This document shows positions 55,297 to 63,778 of a stretch of DNA of 64,000 nt, piece by piece (the first letter of the stretch is position 1; every line of letters begins with the position of its first letter). Location of the stretch: NCBI RefSeq assembly GCF_013282805.1, contig NZ_CP054038.1, positions 992,001-1,056,000 of the forward strand, written 5' to 3'. Under the pieces are notes generated by a model. That model was given only the letters and a program-made list of their open reading frames with translations, had not been told where the DNA came from and did no database searches. The translations under genes were made by a program, and so were the position numbers. The DNA comes from Microbacterium hominis. Lineage in GTDB: Bacteria; Actinomycetota; Actinomycetes; Actinomycetales; Microbacteriaceae.

Positions 55297-55500
55297 TCAG
55301 AGGGGCCGGATGTTCGCGGCCTGCATGCCCTTGGGGCCACGCTCGGCGTCGAATTCGACCTTCTGCGTCTCGCGGAGCTCCTTGAAGCCCTCGCCAGTGA
55401 TCGCGCTGAAGTGCGCGAACAGGTCGGCCGAGCCGTCATCGGGTGCGATGAAGCCGTAGCCCTTCTCGGAGTTGAACCATTTCACGGTGCCAGTGGCCAT
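55297..55500 (-). CDS. Cold shock protein, CspA family
   Basis: 67 aa, one OB-fold. RNP1 KGYGFIAP and RNP2-like LFAHFSAI are intact; it starts [14 protein letters not shown]. It binds single-stranded RNA/DNA. RBS AAAGGAAAG precedes ATG 55500. The frame stays open for a further 125 codons upstream (see next entry). Confidence 0.95.
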   Translation of the reverse strand: MATGTVKWFNSEKGYGFIAPDDGSADLFAHFSAITGEGFKELRETQKVEFDAERGPKGMQAANIRPL

Positions 55501-55875
55501 CGTGTCTTTCCTTTTTCTGCGGGGGCCGCGCGAGCGGCCCATGGTGCCCCTCCGACGTGTGCGGAGCGGACGGATGTGGCGCGGGTGGCACGTGGGCGCA
55601 GCCAGCGCGAGCGGTGCGGCGACCGCCCGGAGGGCGAGGTCGCGCGTCTCGTGCAGGCCGAGGTCGGTGCCGGTGGCGCTGTGAGCCTCGAAGCCGCGCG
55701 GCGTGACCGCGACGAAGCCGGCGTATTCGCCGGCGCGGGTCGCGACGTACACGTCGTCATCGGCCTGGCGCCAGTCGAGCGCGGGCGCGGCGAGGGAGGC
55801 CGCGGGCGCGGCGATCGAGGTCGCGCGCGCGGCGACGGGGGCCGCGAGGCTGGGGGATGAAGTGATGAGAGTCAA
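55501..55875 (-). CDS. In-frame upstream extension of the csp gene (candidate small-domain ORF)
   Basis: From TTG 55875 the frame runs without a stop into cspA. Its middle, [20 protein letters not shown] then [20 protein letters not shown], reads like a compact beta-rich domain of the sort found as short stand-alone actinobacterial proteins, flanked by Ala-rich and Arg-rich segments. Either a 192-aa fusion protein is made, or the sequence is an overlapping relic inside a long cold-shock mRNA leader. A possible -10 (TACGCT, minus strand) lies near 56020. Confidence 0.35.
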
Positions 55876-56051
55876 TAGTGGGGTGCGCTTCGGCGCCGCG
55901 TGGACGCGGGCGGTGCGCGAGTGTCGAAAGCTGAGGGCGGACCGCGTCGTTCAGGACGATCGGCGTCCACGTGAGATGCATCTCCGCGGAGAGCGGAGGA
56001 GGCGCGAGAGGCCCGGCAAGCGTAGCACGGCGGATTCGCGACACGTTTATT

Positions 56052-56068
56052 GTGAACGAGTCGTTCAC
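56052..56068. promoter_or_regulatory. TetR operator in the promoter of the rifampin phosphotransferase-like gene
   Basis: Perfect 17-bp palindrome GTGAACGA-G-TCGTTCAC. It lies between a -35-like TTGTGA (56049-56054) and the -10 TAGGCT (56073-56078), so binding would block RNA polymerase. The TetR encoded at the end of this transcript is the obvious ligand-responsive binder. Confidence 0.75.
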
Positions 56069-56084
56069 TATCTAGGCTGGGCGC

Positions 56085-58574
56085 ATGAGCTCGTCGTGGT
56101 GCCTCCCGCTCGCCGACCTCTCCGCGGCCGATCTCGAGACCGCCGGCGGCAAGGGGGCGAACCTCGGCGAACTCGTCCGCGCGGGCTTCGCGGTGCCCCC
56201 GGGGTTCGTCGTCTCGACGGCCGCCTACCGGGCCGCGGTCACGGCAGTGGCGGCGGGGGTCGACGCCTCCGGGCGCGACGACGCCGCCGCGCGCGTGCCC
56301 GACGCCGTGCGCGGTGTGCCGCTGCCCGAGGAGGTGGGCGAGAGCATCCGATCCGCATACGCGGGTCTGGGCGGCGGCAGGGTCGCCGTGCGCTCCAGTG
56401 CGACCGCGGAAGACCTCCCCGGCGCCGCGTTCGCCGGTCAGCAGGACACGTTCCTCGGCATCGAGGGCGAGGATGCCGTGCTCGACGCCGTGCAGCGGTG
56501 CTGGGCGTCGCTGCGCACGGAGCGGGCTGTCGCCTACCGCGCGCGGCTCGGTATCGACGAGAACGCGGTGGCGATCGCCGTCGTCGTGCAGCGCATGGTC
56601 CCCGCCGACCTCGCCGGTGTGCTGTTCACCGCCGATCCTGTCACGGGTCGGCGGGATCGCACGGTCATCGATTCCAGTCCCGGGCTCGGTGAGGCGGTGG
56701 TGTCGGGCCTGGTGACCCCCGATCATGCCGTGCTCGGCACCGATGGCACGGTGATCGAGCGCCGTGCGGGCCGTGCCGGCACCGTGATCCGCCAGCGCGC
56801 GAGCGGCGGCACCGAGGAGGTGCACGCGGCGGAGGATGAGGATGCCGCGCGCCTGACCGCCGCGCAGCTGGCCCAGCTCGCGGGGCTCGGCCGCCGCATC
56901 GCCGCGCACTTCGGCCGTCCGCAGGACATCGAATGGGCCTTCGCCGACGGCGAGCCGGCGATCCTGCAGGCGCGGCCGATGACGGCCCTTCCGCCCGCGC
57001 CCATCCGGCTCACCCGCCGGCAGCGGCTCACCGGTCCCGTCATCCTGGAGCTGGTGCCGCGCCGTCCGTTCCCGATGGAGTTGAGCGCGTGGATCGAGCC
57101 CAACGTCGGTCTGCACGTCGAGCGGCTGGTCGGCGGCATCGTGGGGGCGCGCTTCTCGCTGCGCGATGTGCTTCCCGCGGTGGACGGCGTCGTGCAGCAG
57201 TTCGTGCCGCCGAATCCGGAACCCACCCGCCAGGTGCCGCGCACGCTGTTGCGCACGATCGGCCGATTCCGACGCGACCCGCGCGCGTGGGAGCGAGACC
57301 CGCGTCTGGCGGGGTTCCGCGCCGACGTCGACGCCCTCGCCGCGCGCGATGTGCGCGAGCTGACGTGGGACGAGCTGGTCGGCATCCCGGATCTCGCGGG
57401 CCGCCTCACCGACCGCATCACGGCGCTCCGGGTCGAGTACCTGCCGCCGGCGGGCGCGGCGCTGGTCCGCCTGCGGGTGCTCCTGACGATGCTCGGGCAG
57501 CGGGGTCTGTTCGCACCGCTCGTGCTCGACGCGCACACCGCGACGCAGGCTGCGAACGCGCGGCTGGCGGAGCTGGCCGCGCTCATCCGGGCGCGGCCGG
57601 GTCTGGCCCGCCGCGCGGGGGGGCTGGGCGGCCCGCAGCTCCACGACCTCGTCGTGCGCGACCCCGAGGCCGCCGAGGTGCGCGAGGGCCTGAACGCCTT
57701 CCTCGCCGAGTTCGGACACCGCGAGACCGCGAGCATCCTCCTGCCGAAAGACCCGACGTGGTCGGACGATCCGGGCACCGTGCTCGCACTCGTGGCGGTG
57801 CTGCTCGACGACGGCGCCGATCGGCGCCCTGATCCCGCGGCGGCCGCCGCCGCGCTCGAGGCGGTGCTGAGGCATCCGCTCATCCGCGCGACGCGCTCGG
57901 CGCGCCGGGTGCGCCGGCTCGTGCACACGGCGGCCGCGGCGGTGACGGTGCGCGAGGACACCCACTTCGAGCTCACCCGCACCATGCCGATCGTGCGGCA
58001 CGCGGTGCAGGAGATCGGCCGGCGGCTCGCGGATGCCGGCGTGCTCGCCGATGCCGACGACGCGTGGCTGCTCACGCTCGACGATCTGCGCAACCTGCCC
58101 ACGCCCCGCGATCCGCGCGGCGAGCTGGCGGCCGCGGCCGCACGGCGTCGCGCGGCGTACGGCGAGCTCGCCGGGTCGCCGCTGATCGCGCCGACGACCC
58201 TCTACGGGGCGCGGCGCACGCGGGAGGTCGCGGGGGCGCTGGTCACCGGCTTCGGCGGCGGAGGCGGGCGTGCCGCCGGCCCCGTGCGCATCGTGCGCGG
58301 ACCGGACGAGTTCGCGACATTGCGCACCGGGGAAGTGCTCGTGTGTGCGGCGACCAACCCGTCGTGGACGCCGCTGTTCGCCCGCGCCGCGGCTGTCGTG
58401 GTCGACAACGGCGGACTCGCCTCGCACGCGGCGATCGTCGCGCGGGAGTACGGCATCGCGGCGGTGATGGGCACGGGCGACGGCACCAGCGTGCTCGAGG
58501 ACGGCGCGCGCGTGGTGGTCGACGGTGATCGCGGCGCCGTGTTCCCCGAGGGTCCCGATGCCGGCCTCCGGTGA
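56085..58574 (+). CDS. Rifampin phosphotransferase-like PEP-utilising enzyme
   Basis: 829 aa. The N-terminal ATP-grasp part (about 1-310: GGKGANLGELVRAGFAVPPGFVVS with centre GGKGANLGEL, AVRSSATAEDLPGAAFAGQQ, DIEWAFADGEPAILQARP) is followed by a central helical domain (about 320-715) and a C-terminal swivelling His domain (GGLASHAAIVARE, catalytic His). The protein ends there and lacks the PEP-binding barrel of PEP synthase. This ATP-RIF-His order is that of rifampin phosphotransferase; rifamycin inactivation is therefore likely but unproven. Leaderless: ATG is 6 nt after TAGGCT. Confidence 0.82.
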   Translation: MSSSWCLPLADLSAADLETAGGKGANLGELVRAGFAVPPGFVVSTAAYRAAVTAVAAGVDASGRDDAAARVPDAVRGVPLPEEVGESIRSAYAGLGGGRVAVRSSATAEDLPGAAFAGQQDTFLGIEGEDAVLDAVQRCWASLRTERAVAYRARLGIDENAVAIAVVVQRMVPADLAGVLFTADPVTGRRDRTVIDSSPGLGEAVVSGLVTPDHAVLGTDGTVIERRAGRAGTVIRQRASGGTEEVHAAEDEDAARLTAAQLAQLAGLGRRIAAHFGRPQDIEWAFADGEPAILQARPMTALPPAPIRLTRRQRLTGPVILELVPRRPFPMELSAWIEPNVGLHVERLVGGIVGARFSLRDVLPAVDGVVQQFVPPNPEPTRQVPRTLLRTIGRFRRDPRAWERDPRLAGFRADVDALAARDVRELTWDELVGIPDLAGRLTDRITALRVEYLPPAGAALVRLRVLLTMLGQRGLFAPLVLDAHTATQAANARLAELAALIRARPGLARRAGGLGGPQLHDLVVRDPEAAEVREGLNAFLAEFGHRETASILLPKDPTWSDDPGTVLALVAVLLDDGADRRPDPAAAAAALEAVLRHPLIRATRSARRVRRLVHTAAAAVTVREDTHFELTRTMPIVRHAVQEIGRRLADAGVLADADDAWLLTLDDLRNLPTPRDPRGELAAAAARRRAAYGELAGSPLIAPTTLYGARRTREVAGALVTGFGGGGGRAAGPVRIVRGPDEFATLRTGEVLVCAATNPSWTPLFARAAAVVVDNGGLASHAAIVAREYGIAAVMGTGDGTSVLEDGARVVVDGDRGAVFPEGPDAGLR

Positions 58575-59157
58575 TCACCGGAGGCGCCCCCGCCGACGGG
58601 GCGCCGCGCTCGAGGAGGCGATCGTGGCGGCGACCATCGCGGAGCTGAGGGAGGTCGGCTACGCGGCGATGACGATGGATGCCGTCGCCCGCCGCGCCGG
58701 GGCGGGCAAGGTGTCGGTGTACCGGCGGTGGCGCACGAAGGCCGAACTCGCCCGCGAGGCGGCGTATCGCCTGGTCGGCGAACCGGAGCTGCCGCCGGAG
58801 CCCAGCACGCTGCGGGAGGATCTGCTCGCCGCGTTCCGCGCGATGGCGCAGCAGATGGAGGGTCCGGCGGGGGAGGCGCTGCGCGGCATCGTCTCCGAGG
58901 CGCTGCGGGACGCCGCGGCGCCGAGCGTCTTCGACGGCTCCCGCGCCGGCAGCCTGCGGGCGATGCGGACGCTCGTCGCCCGCGCCGCGGCCCGCGGCGA
59001 GCCGGTCGATCCCGCACCGGCCCCGACCCGCCTGCAGGCGGCGCCTGCGCTCATTCAGCACCGGTTCCTGACCCAGGGCGTCGATCACCTCGACGAGGCG
59101 TTCCTCGTCGAGGTGATCGACGAGGTGGCGCTGCCGCTGCTGCGACGCGACGGGTGA
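58558..59157 (+). CDS. TetR family regulator downstream of the rifampin phosphotransferase-like gene
   Basis: 199 aa. HTH about residues 30-65 (YAAMTMDAVARRAGAGKVSVYRRWRTKAEL, centre ARRAGAGKVSVYRRW); C-terminal helices form the TetR_C-type ligand domain. ATG 58558 overlaps the upstream gene by 17 nt, so both are on one transcript and the regulator probably controls it through the palindrome at 56052-56068. Confidence 0.88.
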   Translation: MPASGDHRRRPRRRGAALEEAIVAATIAELREVGYAAMTMDAVARRAGAGKVSVYRRWRTKAELAREAAYRLVGEPELPPEPSTLREDLLAAFRAMAQQMEGPAGEALRGIVSEALRDAAAPSVFDGSRAGSLRAMRTLVARAAARGEPVDPAPAPTRLQAAPALIQHRFLTQGVDHLDEAFLVEVIDEVALPLLRRDG

Positions 59158-59227
59158 CCGGTTCGCGTCCGCGGGATCGCCACGACGGGCGCGGAGCGGG
59201 GTAGGCGCCAGGCGGTAGCGTCATCGC

Positions 59228-59881
59228 ATGTCCGATCCCGCCGGCGCGCACACCAAGAGGGACCTCAAGAAGGATCTCGCGGCCTACCGCGCTCCCCGTG
59301 GACGGTTCGAGGTCGTGGACCTGCCCCCGCAGCGCTACCTCGCGATCGACGGGTCGGGAGCGCCGGCCGGCGAGGCGTTCACCGGGGCGATCGCCGCGCT
59401 GTACCCGGTGGCGTACGCGCTGAAGTTCGCCAGCAAGCGGGAGCTCGGCCGCGACTACGTCGTGCCCCCGCTCGAGGGCCTGTGGTGGGCCGACGACATG
59501 GCGACCTTCACCACGCGACGCGACAAGGCTCGGTGGCGGTGGACCCTGCTCATCCTCGTGCCGGAGTGGGTCGATGACGCGCTCGTCGAGGCAGCCCTGG
59601 CCGCAGGGGCGGCGAAGAGCCCGGCGTCACGGGCGGTGCGGGCGGTGACGCTCGCGGAGGGGACCTGCGTGCAGACGCTGCACGTGGGCTCGTTCGACGA
59701 CGAGGGGCCTGTGCTCGCGCGCATGCACGACGAGTTCCTCCCCGCCCAGGGACTGCGCATGACCGGACGGCACCACGAGATCTACCTCAGCGACTTCCGG
59801 CGCGTCGAGCCGGCGAAGCTGCGAACGATCCTGCGCCAGCCGGTGCTCCCCGTCGGCGCGGCAGCGCCACCGGGGGAGTGA
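59228..59881 (+). CDS. GyrI-like small-molecule-binding domain protein
   Basis: 217 aa. FEVVDLPPQRYLAIDGSGAP, the ALYPVAYALKFASK helix, PPLEGLWWADD and HHEIYLSDFRRVEPAKLRTILRQP (centre EIYLSDFRRV) match stand-alone GyrI-like proteins (DUF/AraC-type effector binding domain without a DNA-binding part). Some relatives hydrolyse or bind cyanine-like drugs. Leaderless: TAGCGT 59216-59221, ATG 59228. Confidence 0.85.
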   Translation: MSDPAGAHTKRDLKKDLAAYRAPRGRFEVVDLPPQRYLAIDGSGAPAGEAFTGAIAALYPVAYALKFASKRELGRDYVVPPLEGLWWADDMATFTTRRDKARWRWTLLILVPEWVDDALVEAALAAGAAKSPASRAVRAVTLAEGTCVQTLHVGSFDDEGPVLARMHDEFLPAQGLRMTGRHHEIYLSDFRRVEPAKLRTILRQPVLPVGAAAPPGE

Positions 59882-59902
59882 GCGCGCCCGTCGCCGCGCC
59901 GG

Positions 59903-61327
59903 TCACGCGAGCGCGTCGACTACGCCCGTGCGACGCTGCGGCTCGGTTCGGGTGCCGGTGTCGAAGATGCGCGTCAGTCGCTGTGCGCCGAACGGCTCCC
60001 AGCCGGGGTCTGCGTCGGTGATGAACGACACCCAGGCCCGATGCATCTCGGTGGCGAGCTCCTGCGGGGCCTCGGGGCCGCTGAGGGAGACCGACGCGCG
60101 CTCTCCGACGTTGTCGAACACGAAGCCGAGCTCCACCGCGTGCGCCGCACGCAGGTCGCGCACGGGGCTCTGCCACGCGAACTCGAACACGTACGTCGTC
60201 GCGGGCCGCGACGACGCCACCGCCGTCAACGGGGCGCGCAGCAGGCGATCGGTGAGCAGCTGGCCCAGCACCTCGCCGGGGGATGCGTCGGGGGCATCGG
60301 CGCGCGCGGCCGCGACGGCACGGCGCGGCAGTCGCAGCGCCGCGCGGGCGAGCAGCGCCTTGACCGGGCTGATCGCGTCCAGCGCCGCGGGAGGGAACCA
60401 GAGCCGGTATTCGTCGGTGTTGGTGCCGATGAGCAGGGGAACGTCCCCCTCGGCGAGCGCCTCGTGCGGCGACCGCGGGAGGAAGTCGGGGTCGAGGGCG
60501 AGCTGGAAGCTCGGAGCCCCGCTCAACGCCGATCGTCCTTTCGCCTGATCGGTGCGCGCCTGGAGCAGCCGCTCAGGGGCGACCTCGCGGAACGCGGCGG
60601 CCGTCGCGGGCACCCCGAGGGAGGCGGCGAGGCCACGGGTCACGGCTGCGGCCTTGGCCGGCGCGACAGCCTCGAGCGGGCCCGATTCGATGATCCCGCC
60701 CGCCACCAGCCGTGCCGATTCCGGCCGGGAGAGCAGAGCCGCCACGAGCGCGCCGCCGGCCGACTCGCCCATGAGGGTGATCCTCGACGGGTCGCCTCCG
60801 AACGCGGCGATCTCGCGGTGCACCCATTCCAGTGCCAGCGCGGCGTCGCGCAGGCCGAGGTTCAGCGGGGCTCCATCGAGCACCGAGAAGCCCTCCGAGC
60901 CCAGGCGGTAGTTGATCGACGCGAACACGATGCCGTCGCGGGCGAACGTGCTGCCGTCGTAGCCGCTCAGGCTCGCGCTGCCGCGCTCGAGCGCGCCGCC
61001 GTGCAGCCACAGCACCACCGGGGCCGCCGTCGCGTCGGCGGGCGCCCACACGTTGACGGTGAGCATGTCCTCGCCCCAGCCGTCCACACTCGGCAGCAGT
61101 TCGCCGATCTCGCCCGGGTAGGCGGTCTGCGGCGCGGCCGGACCGAAGGCGGTCGCTTCGCGCACGCCCTCCCAGGCCTCGCGCGGCTGCGGCGCCGCGA
61201 ACCGCAGGTCGCCGATCGGCGGCTGCGCGTACGGGATGCCGAGGAAGCGGTGGATGCCGTCGGTCGTGATCCCCCGCAGGGCGCCGACGCTCACCTCCAC
61301 GTCGACGGACGGGGTCGTGGATGTCAT
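59903..61327 (-). CDS. Type B carboxylesterase/lipase
   Basis: 474 aa. Nucleophile elbow GESAGG, oxyanion hole WLHGGAL, a conserved FLGIPYAQPPIGDLRF near the N-terminus, acid residue in GTNTDEYRLW and catalytic His in AAHAVELGFVF. No signal peptide, so cytoplasmic. It hydrolyses carboxylic esters; substrate unknown. Confidence 0.92.
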   Translation of the reverse strand: MTSTTPSVDVEVSVGALRGITTDGIHRFLGIPYAQPPIGDLRFAAPQPREAWEGVREATAFGPAAPQTAYPGEIGELLPSVDGWGEDMLTVNVWAPADATAAPVVLWLHGGALERGSASLSGYDGSTFARDGIVFASINYRLGSEGFSVLDGAPLNLGLRDAALALEWVHREIAAFGGDPSRITLMGESAGGALVAALLSRPESARLVAGGIIESGPLEAVAPAKAAAVTRGLAASLGVPATAAAFREVAPERLLQARTDQAKGRSALSGAPSFQLALDPDFLPRSPHEALAEGDVPLLIGTNTDEYRLWFPPAALDAISPVKALLARAALRLPRRAVAAARADAPDASPGEVLGQLLTDRLLRAPLTAVASSRPATTYVFEFAWQSPVRDLRAAHAVELGFVFDNVGERASVSLSGPEAPQELATEMHRAWVSFITDADPGWEPFGAQRLTRIFDTGTRTEPQRRTGVVDALA

Positions 61328-61411
61328 CGAAGCTCCTTCGCTGCGCTGAGGGGACCCTCTGGCTGGTCCCGAGCGTAGCGGGCCCGCGCGGTGTCAGGCC
61401 GGAGCTCTCAC

Positions 61412-61429
61412 CGGCGCCCCCGGGCGCCG
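61412..61429 (-). terminator. Terminator-like hairpin after the transglycosylase-like gene
   Basis: CGGCGCC and GGCGCCG pair around a 4-nt loop, 8 nt past the stop of the minus-strand gene that ends at 61437. Confidence 0.5.
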
Positions 61430-61436
61430 CGACGGA

Positions 61437-62459
61437 TCAGTACCAGCCGTACGCCTGCGAGTGGCCCCATGCACCGCAGGGCGAGCCGTAGCGGCCCTGG
61501 ATGTAGCCCAGGCCCCAGCGGATCTGCGTGGCGGCGTTGGTCTGCCAGTCGGCGCCGGCCGAGGCCATCTTGCTGCCGGGCAGCGCCTGGGGAATGCCGA
61601 AGGCGCCGCTGGAGGGGTTGTAGGCCTGAGAGTTCCAGCCGGACTCCTTGTTCCACAGCGAGACGAGGCAGCCGAACTGATCGTCGCCCCAGCCGAAGCT
61701 GGGCAGCATGCTGCGGGCGATCGACTGCGCCTCGGCCGCGCTCGTGCCGGCGGCGGCGTAGGTCGGTGCCGGCGCGGGGGCGCTGGTGCCCGACGATGAT
61801 CCGGAGTTCGCGTTGGCATTGGCGGCGGCCGCTGCGGCGGCTTCTGCGGCCGCCTTCTCCGCGGCGGCCTTCTCGGCGGCGGCCTTCGCCTCGGCCTCGC
61901 GGCGCGCCTTCTCGGCGGCCTCCTCCTCGGCCTTCTTCTTGATGGCGGCGTCGAGGCCGGTGCGCAGTTCCGTCACCCGCGTCTCGACGGAGGCGACGAG
62001 CGCGGTCACGTCGTCGGTGAGATCGGGGATGAGGGGCGCCGGCATGTCCAGGCCGCCCTGCAGGCGCTCCGCGGCGTCGGCGAGGTCGCCGGTGTCGATC
62101 GTGATGTCGTCGGTTCCGATGTCCAGGCCCGAGGCGGTGATGTCCTCCTCGACCTGCGCCGCGGCGGCCACCGCGCTGTCGGTCGCGTCGAGCGCGGCGT
62201 ACGCGGCGGTCGAGATGTCATCGGTGCCCTCGGCGCTGACGACGGCGACCGGCTCGAGCGTCGTGGTGTACGACGCGAGCTCGAAGCTGCCGAACGAGTC
62301 CTGCGCCTGCGCCGACGTCAGGGGCACCGCGGTGGCTGCTCCCACGGTGGCCGTCAGGCCGATCGCGACGCTCGCGGCGACCGCAGCCAGGCGGCGGGTC
62401 GAGCGGCGGCGGGCGCGCCGGGCGCGACGGGTGAGGGCATCAGGAGAGTTCGAGCGCAT
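61437..62459 (-). CDS. Secreted lytic transglycosylase-like protein
   Basis: 340 aa. An Arg-rich N-terminus and membrane helix form a signal peptide (cut near SAQA, about 50); a helical stalk with a Lys/Glu/Ala coiled coil (about 190-235) precedes the C-terminal catalytic-like domain (about 265-340) containing CLVSLWNKESGWN (catalytic Glu candidate), GAFGIPQALPGSKMAS and IRWGLGYIQGRYGSP. It is a lysozyme-fold murein hydrolase acting on the cell wall. ATG 62459 starts the signal peptide. A long leader precedes it. Confidence 0.88.
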   Translation of the reverse strand: MRSNSPDALTRRARRARRRSTRRLAAVAASVAIGLTATVGAATAVPLTSAQAQDSFGSFELASYTTTLEPVAVVSAEGTDDISTAAYAALDATDSAVAAAAQVEEDITASGLDIGTDDITIDTGDLADAAERLQGGLDMPAPLIPDLTDDVTALVASVETRVTELRTGLDAAIKKKAEEEAAEKARREAEAKAAAEKAAAEKAAAEAAAAAAANANANSGSSSGTSAPAPAPTYAAAGTSAAEAQSIARSMLPSFGWGDDQFGCLVSLWNKESGWNSQAYNPSSGAFGIPQALPGSKMASAGADWQTNAATQIRWGLGYIQGRYGSPCGAWGHSQAYGWY

Positions 62460-62615
62460 GGAGAGACCGGTTCCGTATCGGGGAGCGGCACCGACCGCAC
62501 GGGTCACGGCCGACGCAAGGCCCCGAGTTTGCCGACCTCGTCTGGACGGTTCCAGGACGTTTCCTGGGTGAACCATGTGAGCGGGCCGCGCAGAAAAGTC
62601 CTGATCAAGAGCCTA
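62460..62615 (-). promoter_or_regulatory. Long 5' leader and promoter of the transglycosylase-like gene
   Basis: The -10 TAGGCT lies at 62615-62610 (minus strand), so the leader would be about 140 nt, unusual beside so many leaderless genes. It contains a CCAGGA-AACG-TCCTGG hairpin (62552-62567) and more partial dyads; the inverted repeat ATGCCGG-TT-CCGGCAT (62621-62636) lies just upstream of the -10. Resuscitation-promoting and wall hydrolase genes in actinobacteria often have a c-di-AMP riboswitch, but I cannot match that consensus here. Confidence 0.45.
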
Positions 62616-62684
62616 CCCCGCATGCCGGTTCCGGCATACCGACGCTCGCCGCGGGGGTCGAGGTGGCCACGTGGAGGTTTCGAG

Positions 62685-62703
62685 TTAGGTTAGGCTCACC
62701 TTC
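62685..62703. promoter_or_regulatory. DtxR/IdeR-type iron box
   Basis: TTAGGTTAGGCTCACCTTC matches the actinobacterial iron box consensus (TTAGGTTAGSCTAACCTAA) at most positions. It covers the -10 (TAGGCT 62691-62696) and ends at the start codon of the siderophore-binding gene, so iron-loaded regulator would block transcription. Confidence 0.9.
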
Positions 62704-63744
62704 ATGTCCACCACCTCGACACGAGCATCCTGGTCCGTCGCCGTCCTCGCTGCAGCCGGCCTCGCCGTCACCGCCTGCGCCTCCTCGCCCGGGGCGACCG
62801 CGCCGTCCGACGACGCGTCCGACCCCCGAGTCGTCACCGTCGCGAACGCCCAGCCCACGCTGGTCCTGGTCGAACAGGATGGCGAATCGTCGTATCGCGA
62901 AGACGCCGAGACTCCCCGCGGATCCGTCGAGGTGCCGTACCAGCCCGAGGCGGTCGTGACCTTCGACATCGCGACCCTCGACACGCTCGACGCCATCGGG
63001 GCCGGCGACGCCGTGGTCGGCATCCCGGACATTCCGCTTCCGGACTATCTCTCGGACTACGCCGACCTCCCCAAGGTCGGAACCCTCTTCGAGCCCGACT
63101 TCGAGGCCGTCGCAGAACTGGAGCCCGATCTCATCGTCGTGGCCGCCCGCAGCACCGGTCAGTACGACGAGCTGAGCGAGATCTCCACCACGATCGACCT
63201 CACCGGCACGGCCGGCGGAACCTTCGACCCGAGCGCCGGCCTCGAGCGCGCCGAGCAGCTCGGCGAGATCTTCGGAGCGGAGGATGCCGTCGCCGAGCGG
63301 ATCGCCGAGATCGACGAGCTCACCGCCGCCATCGAGGACGAGGTCAGCGGCACGGCGCTCGTGCTGTCGGTCTCGGGCGGCGAGTACGGCGCGTTCGGCG
63401 AAGGTTCGCGCTTCGGCTACTTCTTCGACGAGCTGGGCTTCGTGCCGGCCGTCCCCGCGACCGAGCTCCCGGGCGCCGAAGGCTCGTCGCACGGCGACAC
63501 CGTCACGAACGAGTTCCTCCTGACCGCCGACCCCGACTGGATCATCGCGTTCGATCGGGGCGCTGCCACCGGTGAGGGCTCGAGCGCGGAGGAGACCCTC
63601 GACAACGAGCTCGTCGCCGAGACCGTCGCCGGCAAGGAGGGCCAGATCATCCTGCTCCCCGCGAGCGAGCTCTACATCGTCATCAACGGGCTCACCTCGA
63701 TCCAGAACGTGCTCACCACGCTGCACGACGCCGTGTCGGAGTGA
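62704..63744 (+). CDS. Siderophore ABC transporter substrate-binding lipoprotein
   Basis: 346 aa. Lipobox AVTAC at about residue 24; the FecB/PeriplaBP-2 fold shows VVTFDIATLDTLDAIGAGDAVVGIP (centre LDTLDAIGAGD), FEAVAELEPDLIVVAARST and ADPDWIIAFDRG. It delivers ferric siderophores to the FecCD-type permease that follows. Repressed by iron through the box at its start. ATG 62704 is 7 nt after TAGGCT. Confidence 0.92.
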   Translation: MSTTSTRASWSVAVLAAAGLAVTACASSPGATAPSDDASDPRVVTVANAQPTLVLVEQDGESSYREDAETPRGSVEVPYQPEAVVTFDIATLDTLDAIGAGDAVVGIPDIPLPDYLSDYADLPKVGTLFEPDFEAVAELEPDLIVVAARSTGQYDELSEISTTIDLTGTAGGTFDPSAGLERAEQLGEIFGAEDAVAERIAEIDELTAAIEDEVSGTALVLSVSGGEYGAFGEGSRFGYFFDELGFVPAVPATELPGAEGSSHGDTVTNEFLLTADPDWIIAFDRGAATGEGSSAEETLDNELVAETVAGKEGQIILLPASELYIVINGLTSIQNVLTTLHDAVSE

Positions 63745-63778
63745 CGGTGACGGACGCCGTGACGGGGAGCGCCGAGCC

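Noticed and set aside
56085..58574. PEP synthase (PpsA) as identity
   Set aside because: The C-terminal PEP-binding barrel is missing and the His domain ends the protein, which fits the rifampin phosphotransferase layout better.
62460..62615. ydaO-type c-di-AMP riboswitch
   Set aside because: Position and gene type fit, but I could not find the conserved core sequences; kept only as an unassigned leader.
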